Part shown: piece after piece, positions 1 to 5,498 of the stretch
Layout of the letters: each line of letters starts with the position of its first letter
Numbering within the stretch: position 1 is the stretch's first letter
NCBI GenBank assembly: GCA_012515455.1
Contig: JAAYYJ010000388.1
Coordinates: 1 to 5,498 of the forward strand
Direction: 5' to 3'
Length of the DNA stretch: 5,498 nt
Origin: Oligosphaeraceae bacterium
Lineage (GTDB): Bacteria; Verrucomicrobiota; Lentisphaeria; Oligosphaerales; Oligosphaeraceae
Notes under the pieces: model-generated
What the model saw: the letters and a program-made list of their open reading frames with translations, nothing else
What the model was told of the DNA's origin: nothing
Database searches by the model: none
Made by a program: the position numbers and the translations under genes

Positions 1-78
1 AGTCAGCGGGCGGTATGGGGAATTTTTTGCAGTGATGTTTGTCTCTTAAAATTTACACTCATGATTTAGCTGCAATCA

Positions 79-2268
79 ATGTCAACCACGCAAAACGACT
101 CCCCCAGCGCAGTTCAGTCTCCAGAAAATGAGCAGGACAGTGTTCTTAATATGCTCATGAACATCTGGGGCGTGTATGTGCGTCCCTATCTCTGGCTGTT
201 CATATTTGCTCTAATCTTGTTCGCAGTTGGCGCAGTGATCTACCTGCAGACCACAGTTCCGCTGTACCGCTCTACTTGTCAGTTGCATATTCACAACCAG
301 GATGTGCAGGTGGTGAATTTCCGCGGCATCGATGATCCGAACTTCCAGTCCGGGGCTACTTTCCTGAAGACCCAGATGCTGATTCTGCAGAGCCGGGAGA
401 TACTGGACCGGGCCCAGAAGCTGGTCGGCGGCAGTAATTCCAATCTGTCCTCTTGCTCCGCACCGGAAGTAAAACACGTGCCCGGGACGCTGATGGTCGA
501 CTTGAGCATCTCCTCCGCCGATCCGGAATCAGCGGCCCAGATGGCAAACACCATCGCCGAGGTATATCTGGAGTCGGTACAGACGCGAAAGGTCAACATC
601 TCTTTCACCGGCGTGAATCTGCTCCGCGACCAGCTGGAGGAAATCCGCAAGAGCCGCGAGGAGGCAGTCAATGACCTGCTGGCTTTCAAGGAAGAACACG
701 GCATCTTCAACCTTTCGGAGAACTACTCAGCCATCATCGCCCAGATCAACGCCCTGACCAATACCGCCACTGAGGCCAAACTGGAGGAGATGGAACTGGC
801 CACCACCCTGCAGTCCATCCGGGAAAACCGGGCCAGTGCCGCCCGCCTGATGCCCTATCTGGTTCCTCAGGGCAGCGACTCTAACAGTAGCCTGGGCGCC
901 ATCAAGATGCTGTATTTCACGCATCAGACCAGCCTTCCCAGTCTGCTGGCGCAGTACAACGAAGGTCATACCGCCGTGCAGACCCATCATAAGGTCAGCG
1001 ATCTGCTCAAGGCCGCTCAGGAGAGTGAAGTGGATTTGAGCATCGACGGATTGGAATTGCGCTACGCCCGGGCCAAAAAGAAGGCTGAGATGGTTGCCTC
1101 TCAGGTTGAGGGTCTGCGCAATCAGCTCGTGGACCTGGATCGGGTGGCTGGTGACTACGAGATGCGACAAGCGGCTTGTGATTCTCTTGATGGTACCTAC
1201 AAATCCCTGGTCAACCGCATCAATGAGATTAAAATATCCAATGCTACCACGACCTCGGATACATCTTCGATCTTCATCGTCAGCCCGGCGATCAAGGCGA
1301 CACTGCCGTTTTTTCCCAATCCCCGCAATGTCTTCCGCAATGCCCTGGGCCTGGGGCTGGGGGTAGCAGCACTGCTGGCTTTTATCCTGGCCTCGATCAA
1401 TAACAAGGTCACCAGCATCGAAGAAGTCAACGCGATGTTCGGAAACCGCTTGCCGGTATTTGGCAATATCCCGCTTTTCGAAACCTCTGAACAAGAGCTG
1501 TTGCTCAGTTCTGGCGAGGACCCCATCGATGAGGCTTTCCGCAATATCCGCACCAGCCTTAATCTCTCCATGCTGACCCGGGAGAACAAGATACTGGCAA
1601 TCTCCAGCGCCATTCCTCGCGAAGGTAAGACCTTTACCACTTTGCAACTGGCCCGCAGTTTCGCCCGCGATAAAAAGAAGACACTGCTGATGGACTTGGA
1701 CCTGCGTAAACCCAGAATGCATAAAATGCTGGCCCAGTACCTGCCCGCGAATGCTTCCAGCCGCGGACTGAGCAATGTCCTGCTGGGGGACTGTAAGCTC
1801 TCTGAGGTGGTCATTGCCCTGCCGGATTTCGGCTTCGATGTGGCTTTGGCCGGCCCCGTTCCCCCCAATCCCAATGAGCTGCTTAGCAGCGGCTGTCTGC
1901 CGGAATTACTGCAGCAGGCTCAGGAACAGTACGACATGGTCCTGATTGATACTGCGCCCATTATGCCGGTATCAGATACGCTGATTATCGCCAGTCACAA
2001 GGTGCCATTGCTGTTGTGCAGCCGACTCTTCCGCATGACTCGCCCGGTGTTGCGGCATTTGCGTGACAATCTCCAGCAGGTCAATATCAGCCTGGCGGGA
2101 TTAATTGCCAACAACGTCGACGTGCCTAAGAATTCCTATGGCCGTTATTCAAATTATGGCTACAAATATGGCTACAAATATGGCTACAAATATGGCTATG
2201 GCTACACTTCAAAGAAGAAAACCGGCGCCGGTGATGCAGCAAAACCAGACGAGCCATTCACGGATTAA
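79..2268 (+). CDS. wzc: Wzc-like polysaccharide co-polymerase with C-terminal bacterial tyrosine kinase (BY-kinase) domain
   Basis: An inner-membrane protein of 729 aa, the usual size for Wzc. Proteins of this family set chain length and drive export of capsule or exopolysaccharide, controlled by cycles of tyrosine autophosphorylation. Two membrane segments, about residues 38-56 and 419-440, flank a large periplasmic part with probable coiled coils near 176-212 and 325-392. Before the second segment lies the family's proline-rich stretch (P410, P413, P415). The cytoplasmic kinase shows E485-x2-R488-x2-R491 (oligomerisation motif), Walker A AIPREGKT (511-518), Walker A' LLMDLDLRKP (536-545), a GPVPPNPNELLSS loop (592-604) and Walker B VLIDTAP (621-627). 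The tail has 11 tyrosines in residues 687-709, the probable autophosphorylation cluster. The start at 79 is the first ATG in frame but has no clear Shine-Dalgarno; ATG 151 (residue 25) is a less likely alternative. The family assignment is secure; the polymer handled is unknown. The symbol denotes the family, not proven orthology. Confidence 0.93.
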   Translation: MSTTQNDSPSAVQSPENEQDSVLNMLMNIWGVYVRPYLWLFIFALILFAVGAVIYLQTTVPLYRSTCQLHIHNQDVQVVNFRGIDDPNFQSGATFLKTQMLILQSREILDRAQKLVGGSNSNLSSCSAPEVKHVPGTLMVDLSISSADPESAAQMANTIAEVYLESVQTRKVNISFTGVNLLRDQLEEIRKSREEAVNDLLAFKEEHGIFNLSENYSAIIAQINALTNTATEAKLEEMELATTLQSIRENRASAARLMPYLVPQGSDSNSSLGAIKMLYFTHQTSLPSLLAQYNEGHTAVQTHHKVSDLLKAAQESEVDLSIDGLELRYARAKKKAEMVASQVEGLRNQLVDLDRVAGDYEMRQAACDSLDGTYKSLVNRINEIKISNATTTSDTSSIFIVSPAIKATLPFFPNPRNVFRNALGLGLGVAALLAFILASINNKVTSIEEVNAMFGNRLPVFGNIPLFETSEQELLLSSGEDPIDEAFRNIRTSLNLSMLTRENKILAISSAIPREGKTFTTLQLARSFARDKKKTLLMDLDLRKPRMHKMLAQYLPANASSRGLSNVLLGDCKLSEVVIALPDFGFDVALAGPVPPNPNELLSSGCLPELLQQAQEQYDMVLIDTAPIMPVSDTLIIASHKVPLLLCSRLFRMTRPVLRHLRDNLQQVNISLAGLIANNVDVPKNSYGRYSNYGYKYGYKYGYKYGYGYTSKKKTGAGDAAKPDEPFTD
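2155..2198 (+). repeat. 12-bp in-frame tandem repeat, unit TATGGCTACAAA, about 3.7 copies
   Basis: Three perfect copies occupy 2155-2166, 2167-2178 and 2179-2190. They are followed by an 8-base partial copy and then by a further TATGGCTACA starting at 2197. Each unit encodes Tyr-Gly-Tyr-Lys, so the repeat forms the core of the tyrosine cluster at the end of the kinase. Copy-number change would stay in frame. Confidence 0.95.
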
Positions 2269-2372
2269 CCCGGAACCGCGAACAGCTGCCAAGATCGCCG
2301 CATTTCCCGGCCCATGAGCCATACCAGCCGGGGCGGTCGAAAACTGGATGCAGAAATTGGGTTAGTTTTGGC

Positions 2373-2398
2373 CGCTGCTGGCAGCGTTAATTTGCCAG
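2373..2398 (+). other. Overlapping weak hairpins in the kinase-rnfA gap
   Basis: CGCTG (2373-2377) can pair with CAGCG (2382-2386) across a 4-nt loop. Alternatively CTGGCA (2378-2383) can pair with TGCCAG (2393-2398) across 9 nt, and the two structures exclude each other. Neither is followed by a run of T, so this is not a convincing intrinsic terminator. The role is unknown. Confidence 0.3.
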
Positions 2399-2405
2399 TC
2401 ATAAT
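2378..2405 (+). promoter_or_regulatory. Candidate sigma70-type promoter for the rnf operon
   Basis: CTGGCA at 2378-2383 (4 of 6 matches to TTGACA) is separated by 16 nt from CATAAT at 2400-2405 (5 of 6 matches to TATAAT). It would place the transcription start about 95 bp before rnfA, giving an untranslated leader. It is supported only by motif match and by lying in the largest noncoding gap ahead of an operon. It overlaps the weak hairpins described separately, so chance similarity is quite possible. Confidence 0.25.
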
Positions 2406-2437
2406 TTTCAACCTGAATTGTTCAGTGTTTAGACATT

Positions 2438-2475
2438 CTGCCGCTGTGGCCTCTGTTCGGCAGTACTGCGGCAGT
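2438..2475. repeat. Cluster of inverted and direct CGGCAGT repeats ahead of rnfA
   Basis: CGGCAGT occurs at 2458-2464 and again at 2469-2475, with starts 11 bp apart. CTGCCGC at 2438-2444 is the exact inverse of GCGGCAG at 2468-2474 (7 bp), and its first six bases also match CGGCAG at 2458-2463 (6 bp). A perfect 10-bp palindrome, GCAGTACTGC, lies at 2460-2469. The array could be an operator or form alternative RNA hairpins in the rnfA leader. No known regulator site is recognised. Confidence 0.5.
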
Positions 2476-2491
2476 TCAGCTTATGTCCAGC

Positions 2492-2498
2492 AAAGGAG
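2492..2498 (+). promoter_or_regulatory. Ribosome binding site of rnfA
   Basis: AAAGGAG lies 8 nt before ATG 2507. It is the strongest Shine-Dalgarno in the window and decides the rnfA start, because the in-frame ATG at 2483 lies upstream of it and has no such site. Confidence 0.85.
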
Positions 2499-2506
2499 TT
2501 GGATTC

Positions 2507-3085
2507 ATGGGTGATTATTTCAGTCTGATTGTCGGAGCAATCCTGGTCAATAATTTTGTCCTGAGTCGGATTCTGGGGATCTGTCCCTTCCTGGGGGTCT
2601 CGAGAAATACCAGTACGGCTCTGGGCATGGGCGGGGCGGTGATCTTTGTGATGACCTTGTCCGGGTTTGCCACCGCTTGTGTGCACCAGTTCATTCTGAT
2701 TCCTGGCCAGGTTGAGTACCTGAAGACCATCGTCTTCATTCTGGTCATCGCCGGGCTGGTGCAGATCGTCGAGGTGTTGCTGCAACGCTTCAGCCAAACC
2801 TTGTACAAAGCCCTGGGAATCTATCTGCCCCTGATTACCACCAACTGCGCCGTGCTCGGATCGGCAATCATCTGCTCAGAAGAACACTTCAGCATCGTCC
2901 GTAGTACTGTCTTCTGCACCTCATCCGCGGTGGGTTTTGCACTGGCGCTGCTGCTGTTCTCCAGCTTGCGGGAAAAACTGGCTCTGACCAAAGCCCCGAA
3001 ATGCCTGGAAGGAACTCCGCTGGCCTTGATCACCGCCGGACTGCTGGCGATGGCTTTCCTGGGATTCGCCGGTCTCGGCCAATGA
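2507..3085 (+). CDS. rnfA: Rnf electron transport complex subunit A (RnfA/RsxA)
   Basis: An integral membrane subunit of the Rnf complex, homologous to NqrE of the Na+-pumping NADH:quinone reductase. The 192-residue product matches the usual length of about 190 aa. Family signatures include VNNFVL (14-19), GICPFLGVS (24-32), LPLITTNCAVLG (107-118) and the C-terminal LALITAGLLAMAFLGFAGL (172-190). About six membrane segments can be seen (roughly 4-24, 38-58, 71-91, 99-122, 131-153, 170-190). C26 and C114 sit at the positions that, with the paired subunit RnfE, hold an intramembrane [2Fe-2S] cluster in this family. The start at 2507 is chosen because the ribosome binding site at 2492-2498 precedes it and MGDYFSLIVG aligns with the normal RnfA N-terminus; starting at 2483 would add eight atypical residues. 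It is the first gene of the visible rnf operon. Four further cysteines beyond these two (C58, C123, C137, C166) are noted without known role. Confidence 0.96.
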   Translation: MGDYFSLIVGAILVNNFVLSRILGICPFLGVSRNTSTALGMGGAVIFVMTLSGFATACVHQFILIPGQVEYLKTIVFILVIAGLVQIVEVLLQRFSQTLYKALGIYLPLITTNCAVLGSAIICSEEHFSIVRSTVFCTSSAVGFALALLLFSSLREKLALTKAPKCLEGTPLALITAGLLAMAFLGFAGLGQ

Positions 3086-3094
3086 CAATAATTC

Positions 3095-3114
3095 CCGGGC
3101 CGCTATCCGCCCGG
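3095..3114 (+). other. GC-rich hairpin in the rnfA-rnfB spacer
   Basis: CCGGGC (3095-3100) and GCCCGG (3109-3114) form a perfect six-pair all-GC stem with an 8-nt loop. It lies 10 nt after the rnfA stop and 19 nt before the rnfB start. An A-rich stretch follows, not a T run, so it is unlikely to terminate transcription. It may affect mRNA stability or processing; that is inference. Confidence 0.5.
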
Positions 3115-3133
3115 ACAGAATCTGAGAAAAAAC

Positions 3134-3958
3134 ATGCAAGCTGTTATAATTCTGTTAAGCGCAGGGGTGCTGATCGGACTGGCAATCGCATTGGTGGTGA
3201 AATTTTTTGGCGTTCAGAGCGACCCCCTGCTGGAAGAAGTCACCGCCTTGACCCCAGGTGCGAATTGCGGCGCATGCGGTTATGCCGGTTGCGCGGCGTA
3301 TGCCGCCGCCATGGTGTCGGGGGCGGCCAAACCTGGCTTATGCCCGTCCATGCCGGAAGAAAGTGTGAAGAAGATTAGCGCCCTTCTGGGCGTCACCTCT
3401 GAAGCCCGGGTGCGCAAGGTCGCAGTGGTCTGCTGCCGTGGCAATGATGATATGGCCACCCGGCAGGCTTTTTACAACGGAGTCAACAACTGCCGGGATG
3501 CGATGCAGGTTGCCGCCGGAGCCAAGACCTGCACTTATGGCTGCCTGGGGTTGGGGGCTTGTGCCCGTGCCTGCCCGTACGGAGCCATCGAAATTACTCC
3601 CAAACACTTGGCCGTGGTGCATCCGGATTTGTGCGTCGGCTGCGGCAAATGCGTCCAGACTTGTCCCAAAAAATTGATCAAGCTGGTGCCAGCCTCCGCG
3701 CCACTGCATGTCTTATGCAGCTCGCCGGAGAAAGGCGTGACCAAGCGCAAGGCGTGCAAGGCTGCTTGCATCGGCTGTCAGAAGTGCGTAAAGGCTGCCG
3801 GGGAAGGACAGATTCGCATGAACGGCTTCCTGGCAGTGATCAATTATGGCGATCTGCCGCCAGCAGAGATCGCTTCCTGCTGTCCCACTGGCGCCTTGTC
3901 CGCCAGCATTGCCGGCACAGAGCAATCCGCACCCGAGAGTGAGGTCATCAATGCCTGA
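3134..3958 (+). CDS. rnfB: Rnf electron transport complex subunit B (RnfB), long multi-ferredoxin form
   Basis: The iron-sulfur subunit that takes electrons from or gives them to ferredoxin on the cytoplasmic side. Residues 3-25 form one membrane anchor. An FeS domain follows with C45-x2-C48-x4-C53-x16-C70. A ferredoxin region then carries C133-x3-C137-x5-C143-x3-C147-P and C167-x2-C170-x2-C173-x3-C177-P, each suited to a [4Fe-4S] cluster. C100 and C120 lie between these parts. At 274 aa it is much longer than the E. coli protein (about 190 aa) and resembles clostridial and Bacteroidetes RnfB, which carry an extra C-terminal ferredoxin domain. Here that last domain is reduced: C208, C212, C215, C218 and C249/C250-P remain, while the fourth cysteine of its first motif and the first three of its second are absent. 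The start at 3134 has a weak GAG at 3124-3126. The end overlaps rnfC by 8 bp. Confidence 0.96.
   Translation: MQAVIILLSAGVLIGLAIALVVKFFGVQSDPLLEEVTALTPGANCGACGYAGCAAYAAAMVSGAAKPGLCPSMPEESVKKISALLGVTSEARVRKVAVVCCRGNDDMATRQAFYNGVNNCRDAMQVAAGAKTCTYGCLGLGACARACPYGAIEITPKHLAVVHPDLCVGCGKCVQTCPKKLIKLVPASAPLHVLCSSPEKGVTKRKACKAACIGCQKCVKAAGEGQIRMNGFLAVINYGDLPPAEIASCCPTGALSASIAGTEQSAPESEVINA
3941..3945 (+). promoter_or_regulatory. Ribosome binding site of rnfC inside the end of rnfB
   Basis: GAGGT ends 5 nt before ATG 3951, and the rnfC start codon lies within the last codons of rnfB. This fits translational coupling of the two subunits and supports 3951 over the in-frame ATG at 3846 as the true start. 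Confidence 0.7.
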
Positions 3959-5330
3959 TATTCATCCGTTTTATGGCGGTGTGCATCCTCCACAAGCGAA
4001 AATATCCAGCCGGGACGCGATTGTATCGGCTCCGCTGCTGGAACGTTATGTAGTTCCCTTGCAGATGCATATCGGTGCACCGTCTCGGTTGCTGGTGCAA
4101 AAGGGCAACAAGGTTCTGCGCGGTCAGCTGCTGGCCGAAGCCAGTGCCTTCGTCTCCGCCCCCATTCATGCGCCCACCAGCGGCCTGATCAAGGAGGTCA
4201 CCACCTGTCTCGGTGTGCTGGGCAACCAGCTGCCGGCGGTGATTCTGGAAAGCGACGGCGAGGATAAGCCCGCCGAACCGCTCGCGGCTGTCCCGAATTG
4301 GCAGGACAGCGCTCCTGCGGAGCTTCTCCGCCGGGTCGGCGAAGCCGGCATTGTGGGCATGGGCGGAGCGGCTTTCCCGACTGTGATCAAGCTCTCGCCT
4401 CCGCCACAAAAGAAGGTCGATACGCTGATCATCAATGGCGTGGAGTGTGAACCTTGTCTGACTGCCGACCACCGCCTGATGCTGGAAAGCCCGGAAAAGA
4501 TTCTCGCCGGCATGCAGATTTGTGCCCGGATTCTGGGGGTAAAACGCATCCTCCTGGGCATTGAAAAGAACAAACCCGATGCAGTGGCATTGCTGCGCGA
4601 GAAGGCCCAGGGCACGCCCGTGCAGGTCTGCCCTCTGGAGGTGCGTTATCCCCAAGGCGCAGAAAAGCAGCTGATTTACGCCTTGACCAGCCGCAAGGTC
4701 CCCACCGGCGGGCTGCCCATGGACATCGGTTGCGTGGTCCAGAATGTGGCCAGCGTCTATGCTATTGCTGAGGCTGTACTCGACGGTACCCCGTTGTACC
4801 AACGCGTTACTACGGTGACAGGTACTCCGCTGCGGTCGCCCGGGAACTGGCGTTTTCGGGTCGGGACACCGTACTCTGAGGCCATCCGCCTGGCTGGCGG
4901 GGTCAGTGAGGACCCGGTGAAGATCATTTCCGGCGGCCCGATGATGGGCATTGCGGTGTATTCTTTGGATATCCCGATAACCAAAAACACCTCCGGCATT
5001 CTGCTATTGTCTGCCGCCGAAGTAAGCCAGTATCAAAGCAAATCCTGCATCCGCTGCGGACGTTGTAATGACACCTGCCCCATGCAGCTGATGCCCGGCA
5101 TCCTCAGCGTCCAAATCGAAAATGAGTCCTTCGCGCTGGCTGAGAATTGGCATGTGATGGACTGCATGGAATGCGGCTGCTGTTCGTATATCTGCCCGGC
5201 GGGTCGGCCATTGGTGCAGCACATGCGCCGCGCCAAAGCCGACGTCACCGCGCTGCATCGGGCGGCGGAGGCCGCCAAAGCCGCCCAAGAAGCAAAAAAC
5301 AGCCCCGCGCCCGCCCCGGGCAAGAATTAA
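3951..5330 (+). CDS. rnfC: Rnf electron transport complex subunit C (RnfC)
   Basis: The peripheral cytoplasmic subunit of Rnf that reacts with NAD(H), related to the NuoF flavoprotein of complex I and to NqrA. The product has 459 residues. It opens with the family N-terminus PFYGGVHPP (6-14) and a barrel-sandwich (biotinyl-like) region. The glycine-rich GIVGMGGAAFPT (133-144) and NGVECEPCLTAD (162-173) follow, matching the NADH/FMN-binding fold. An SLBB-type segment lies near 291-317 and GGPMMG at 328-333. Two [4Fe-4S] motifs come next: C366-x2-C369-x2-C372-x3-C376-P and C405-x2-C408-x2-C411-x3-C415-P, with C410 as an extra cysteine. The tail is a short alanine/proline-rich stretch (about 439-459), unlike the long repeat tail of E. 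coli RsxC. The start at 3951 aligns with the family N-terminus; the in-frame ATG 3846 would add 35 proline-rich residues read out of frame through rnfB. Confidence 0.96.
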   Translation: MPDIHPFYGGVHPPQAKISSRDAIVSAPLLERYVVPLQMHIGAPSRLLVQKGNKVLRGQLLAEASAFVSAPIHAPTSGLIKEVTTCLGVLGNQLPAVILESDGEDKPAEPLAAVPNWQDSAPAELLRRVGEAGIVGMGGAAFPTVIKLSPPPQKKVDTLIINGVECEPCLTADHRLMLESPEKILAGMQICARILGVKRILLGIEKNKPDAVALLREKAQGTPVQVCPLEVRYPQGAEKQLIYALTSRKVPTGGLPMDIGCVVQNVASVYAIAEAVLDGTPLYQRVTTVTGTPLRSPGNWRFRVGTPYSEAIRLAGGVSEDPVKIISGGPMMGIAVYSLDIPITKNTSGILLLSAAEVSQYQSKSCIRCGRCNDTCPMQLMPGILSVQIENESFALAENWHVMDCMECGCCSYICPAGRPLVQHMRRAKADVTALHRAAEAAKAAQEAKNSPAPAPGKN

Positions 5331-5368
5331 TTCCCCAGTAGTAATCATCCCTTCACCAGGTTCGCATT

Positions 5369-5498
5369 ATGCCAGAGAATGAAATTAGAATGCCGGATAC
5401 CAGCAGGCTGATTGTCAGCAGCTCACCGCATTTCCATACCACTGCCTCGGTGTCTAAAATCATGCTGTGGGTTATCGCAGCGTTATTGCCGGCCACCG
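5369..5498 (+). CDS. rnfD: Rnf electron transport complex subunit D (RnfD), N-terminal fragment cut by window end
   Basis: The first 43 codons plus one base of a fourth rnf gene, beginning 38 bp after rnfC. Residues 14-42 read LIVSSSPHFHTTAS then VSKIMLWVIAALLPA. This matches the RnfD/NqrB start, in which an SPH motif precedes an IM-x(n)-ALLPA motif at the first membrane segment. RnfD is a membrane subunit that carries a covalently bound FMN and lies in the ion-moving core; the flavin site is beyond the window. AGG at 5358-5360, 8 nt before ATG 5369, supports this start. ATG 5390 (residue 8) is an alternative with a poorer, more distant AGAG. The call rests on a short stretch plus operon position. 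Confidence 0.87.
   Translation, partial: MPENEIRMPDTSRLIVSSSPHFHTTASVSKIMLWVIAALLPAT

Noticed and set aside
1..49. Possible C-terminal end of an upstream gene at the window edge
   Set aside because: All three forward frames are open for a short distance (stops ending at 35, 49 and 69), and none of the peptides is recognisable, so no choice can be made.
27..66. Possible promoter for the kinase gene (TTGCAG or TTGTCT with an AT-rich or CATGAT element)
   Set aside because: No pair of hexamers with acceptable spacing matches well. The AT-rich stretch alone is not enough evidence.
727..1722. Long antisense open frame of 331 codons inside the kinase gene
   Set aside because: It is a mirror-frame shadow of a well-supported gene. 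Its product is rich in His, Gln and Gly with no domain pattern.
2305..2333. CCCGGC (2306-2311) and GCCGGG (2327-2332) as a terminator after the kinase gene
   Set aside because: The loop is 15 nt and no T run follows. It may be chance pairing in GC-rich DNA and is not supported as an intrinsic terminator.
2483..2506. Possible eight-residue N-terminal extension of RnfA from ATG 2483
   Set aside because: The ribosome binding site AAAGGAG at 2492-2498 lies inside this extension and points to ATG 2507, where the normal RnfA N-terminus begins.
2314..2514. Small 66-codon open frame in the gap before rnfA
   Set aside because: It has no recognisable motif or ribosome binding site, and it runs through the repeat cluster and into the rnfA start region. 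It is best read as chance.
3846..3950. Possible 35-residue N-terminal extension of RnfC from ATG 3846
   Set aside because: The extension is a proline- and serine-rich out-of-frame reading of rnfB. ATG 3951 has GAGGT upstream and starts the recognisable RnfC N-terminus.
3948..4802. Antisense open frame of 284 codons opposite rnfC
   Set aside because: The opposite strand encodes RnfC with clear motifs throughout. The antisense product has no family features.

Overview
The window is bacterial DNA of moderate to fairly high GC. All recognisable genes lie on the + strand and show no frameshift or insertion. It holds one complete Wzc-type polysaccharide co-polymerase/tyrosine kinase (79-2268), followed after a gap of about 240 bp by the start of an rnf operon: rnfA (2507-3085), rnfB (3134-3958), rnfC (3951-5330) and the first 43 codons of rnfD (from 5369, cut by the window end). 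rnfG and rnfE would be expected downstream but are not visible.

Organism: a fused Wzc-type protein (membrane/periplasmic part plus tyrosine kinase in one chain) points to a diderm (Gram-negative type) bacterium. The rnf order A-B-C-D is the one known from gammaproteobacteria and Rhodobacter. However, RnfB is the long, multi-ferredoxin form (274 aa) typical of Clostridia, Bacteroidetes and other anaerobes, and RnfC lacks the very long alanine-rich tail of enterobacterial RsxC. This mixture argues against an ordinary enterobacterium and would fit an anaerobic diderm outside the Proteobacteria, for example in the PVC group. That placement is inference only.

Layout: 1-78 is a short leader with no clear promoter or Shine-Dalgarno sequence. 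79-2268 encodes the chain-length regulator/kinase, ending in a tyrosine-rich tail built from a perfect 12-bp tandem repeat. 2269-2506 is noncoding; it carries weak hairpins, one candidate promoter, a cluster of inverted and direct CGGCAGT repeats, and the strong ribosome binding site of rnfA. The rnf genes then follow closely: 48 bp between A and B (containing a GC-rich hairpin), an 8-bp overlap of B and C, and 38 bp between C and D.

Function: the Rnf complex couples electron transfer between reduced ferredoxin and NAD+ to Na+ or H+ movement across the cytoplasmic membrane. RnfC carries the NADH/flavin site, RnfB passes electrons through a chain of iron-sulfur clusters, and RnfA and RnfD are membrane subunits. 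The Wzc-like protein works in capsule or exopolysaccharide export and has no evident functional link to Rnf; they look like neighbouring, separate transcription units.

I see no undescribed system here. The two observations most worth following are the loss of exactly one cluster's worth of cysteines in the last ferredoxin domain of RnfB, and the slippage-prone repeat encoding the kinase's tyrosine tail.
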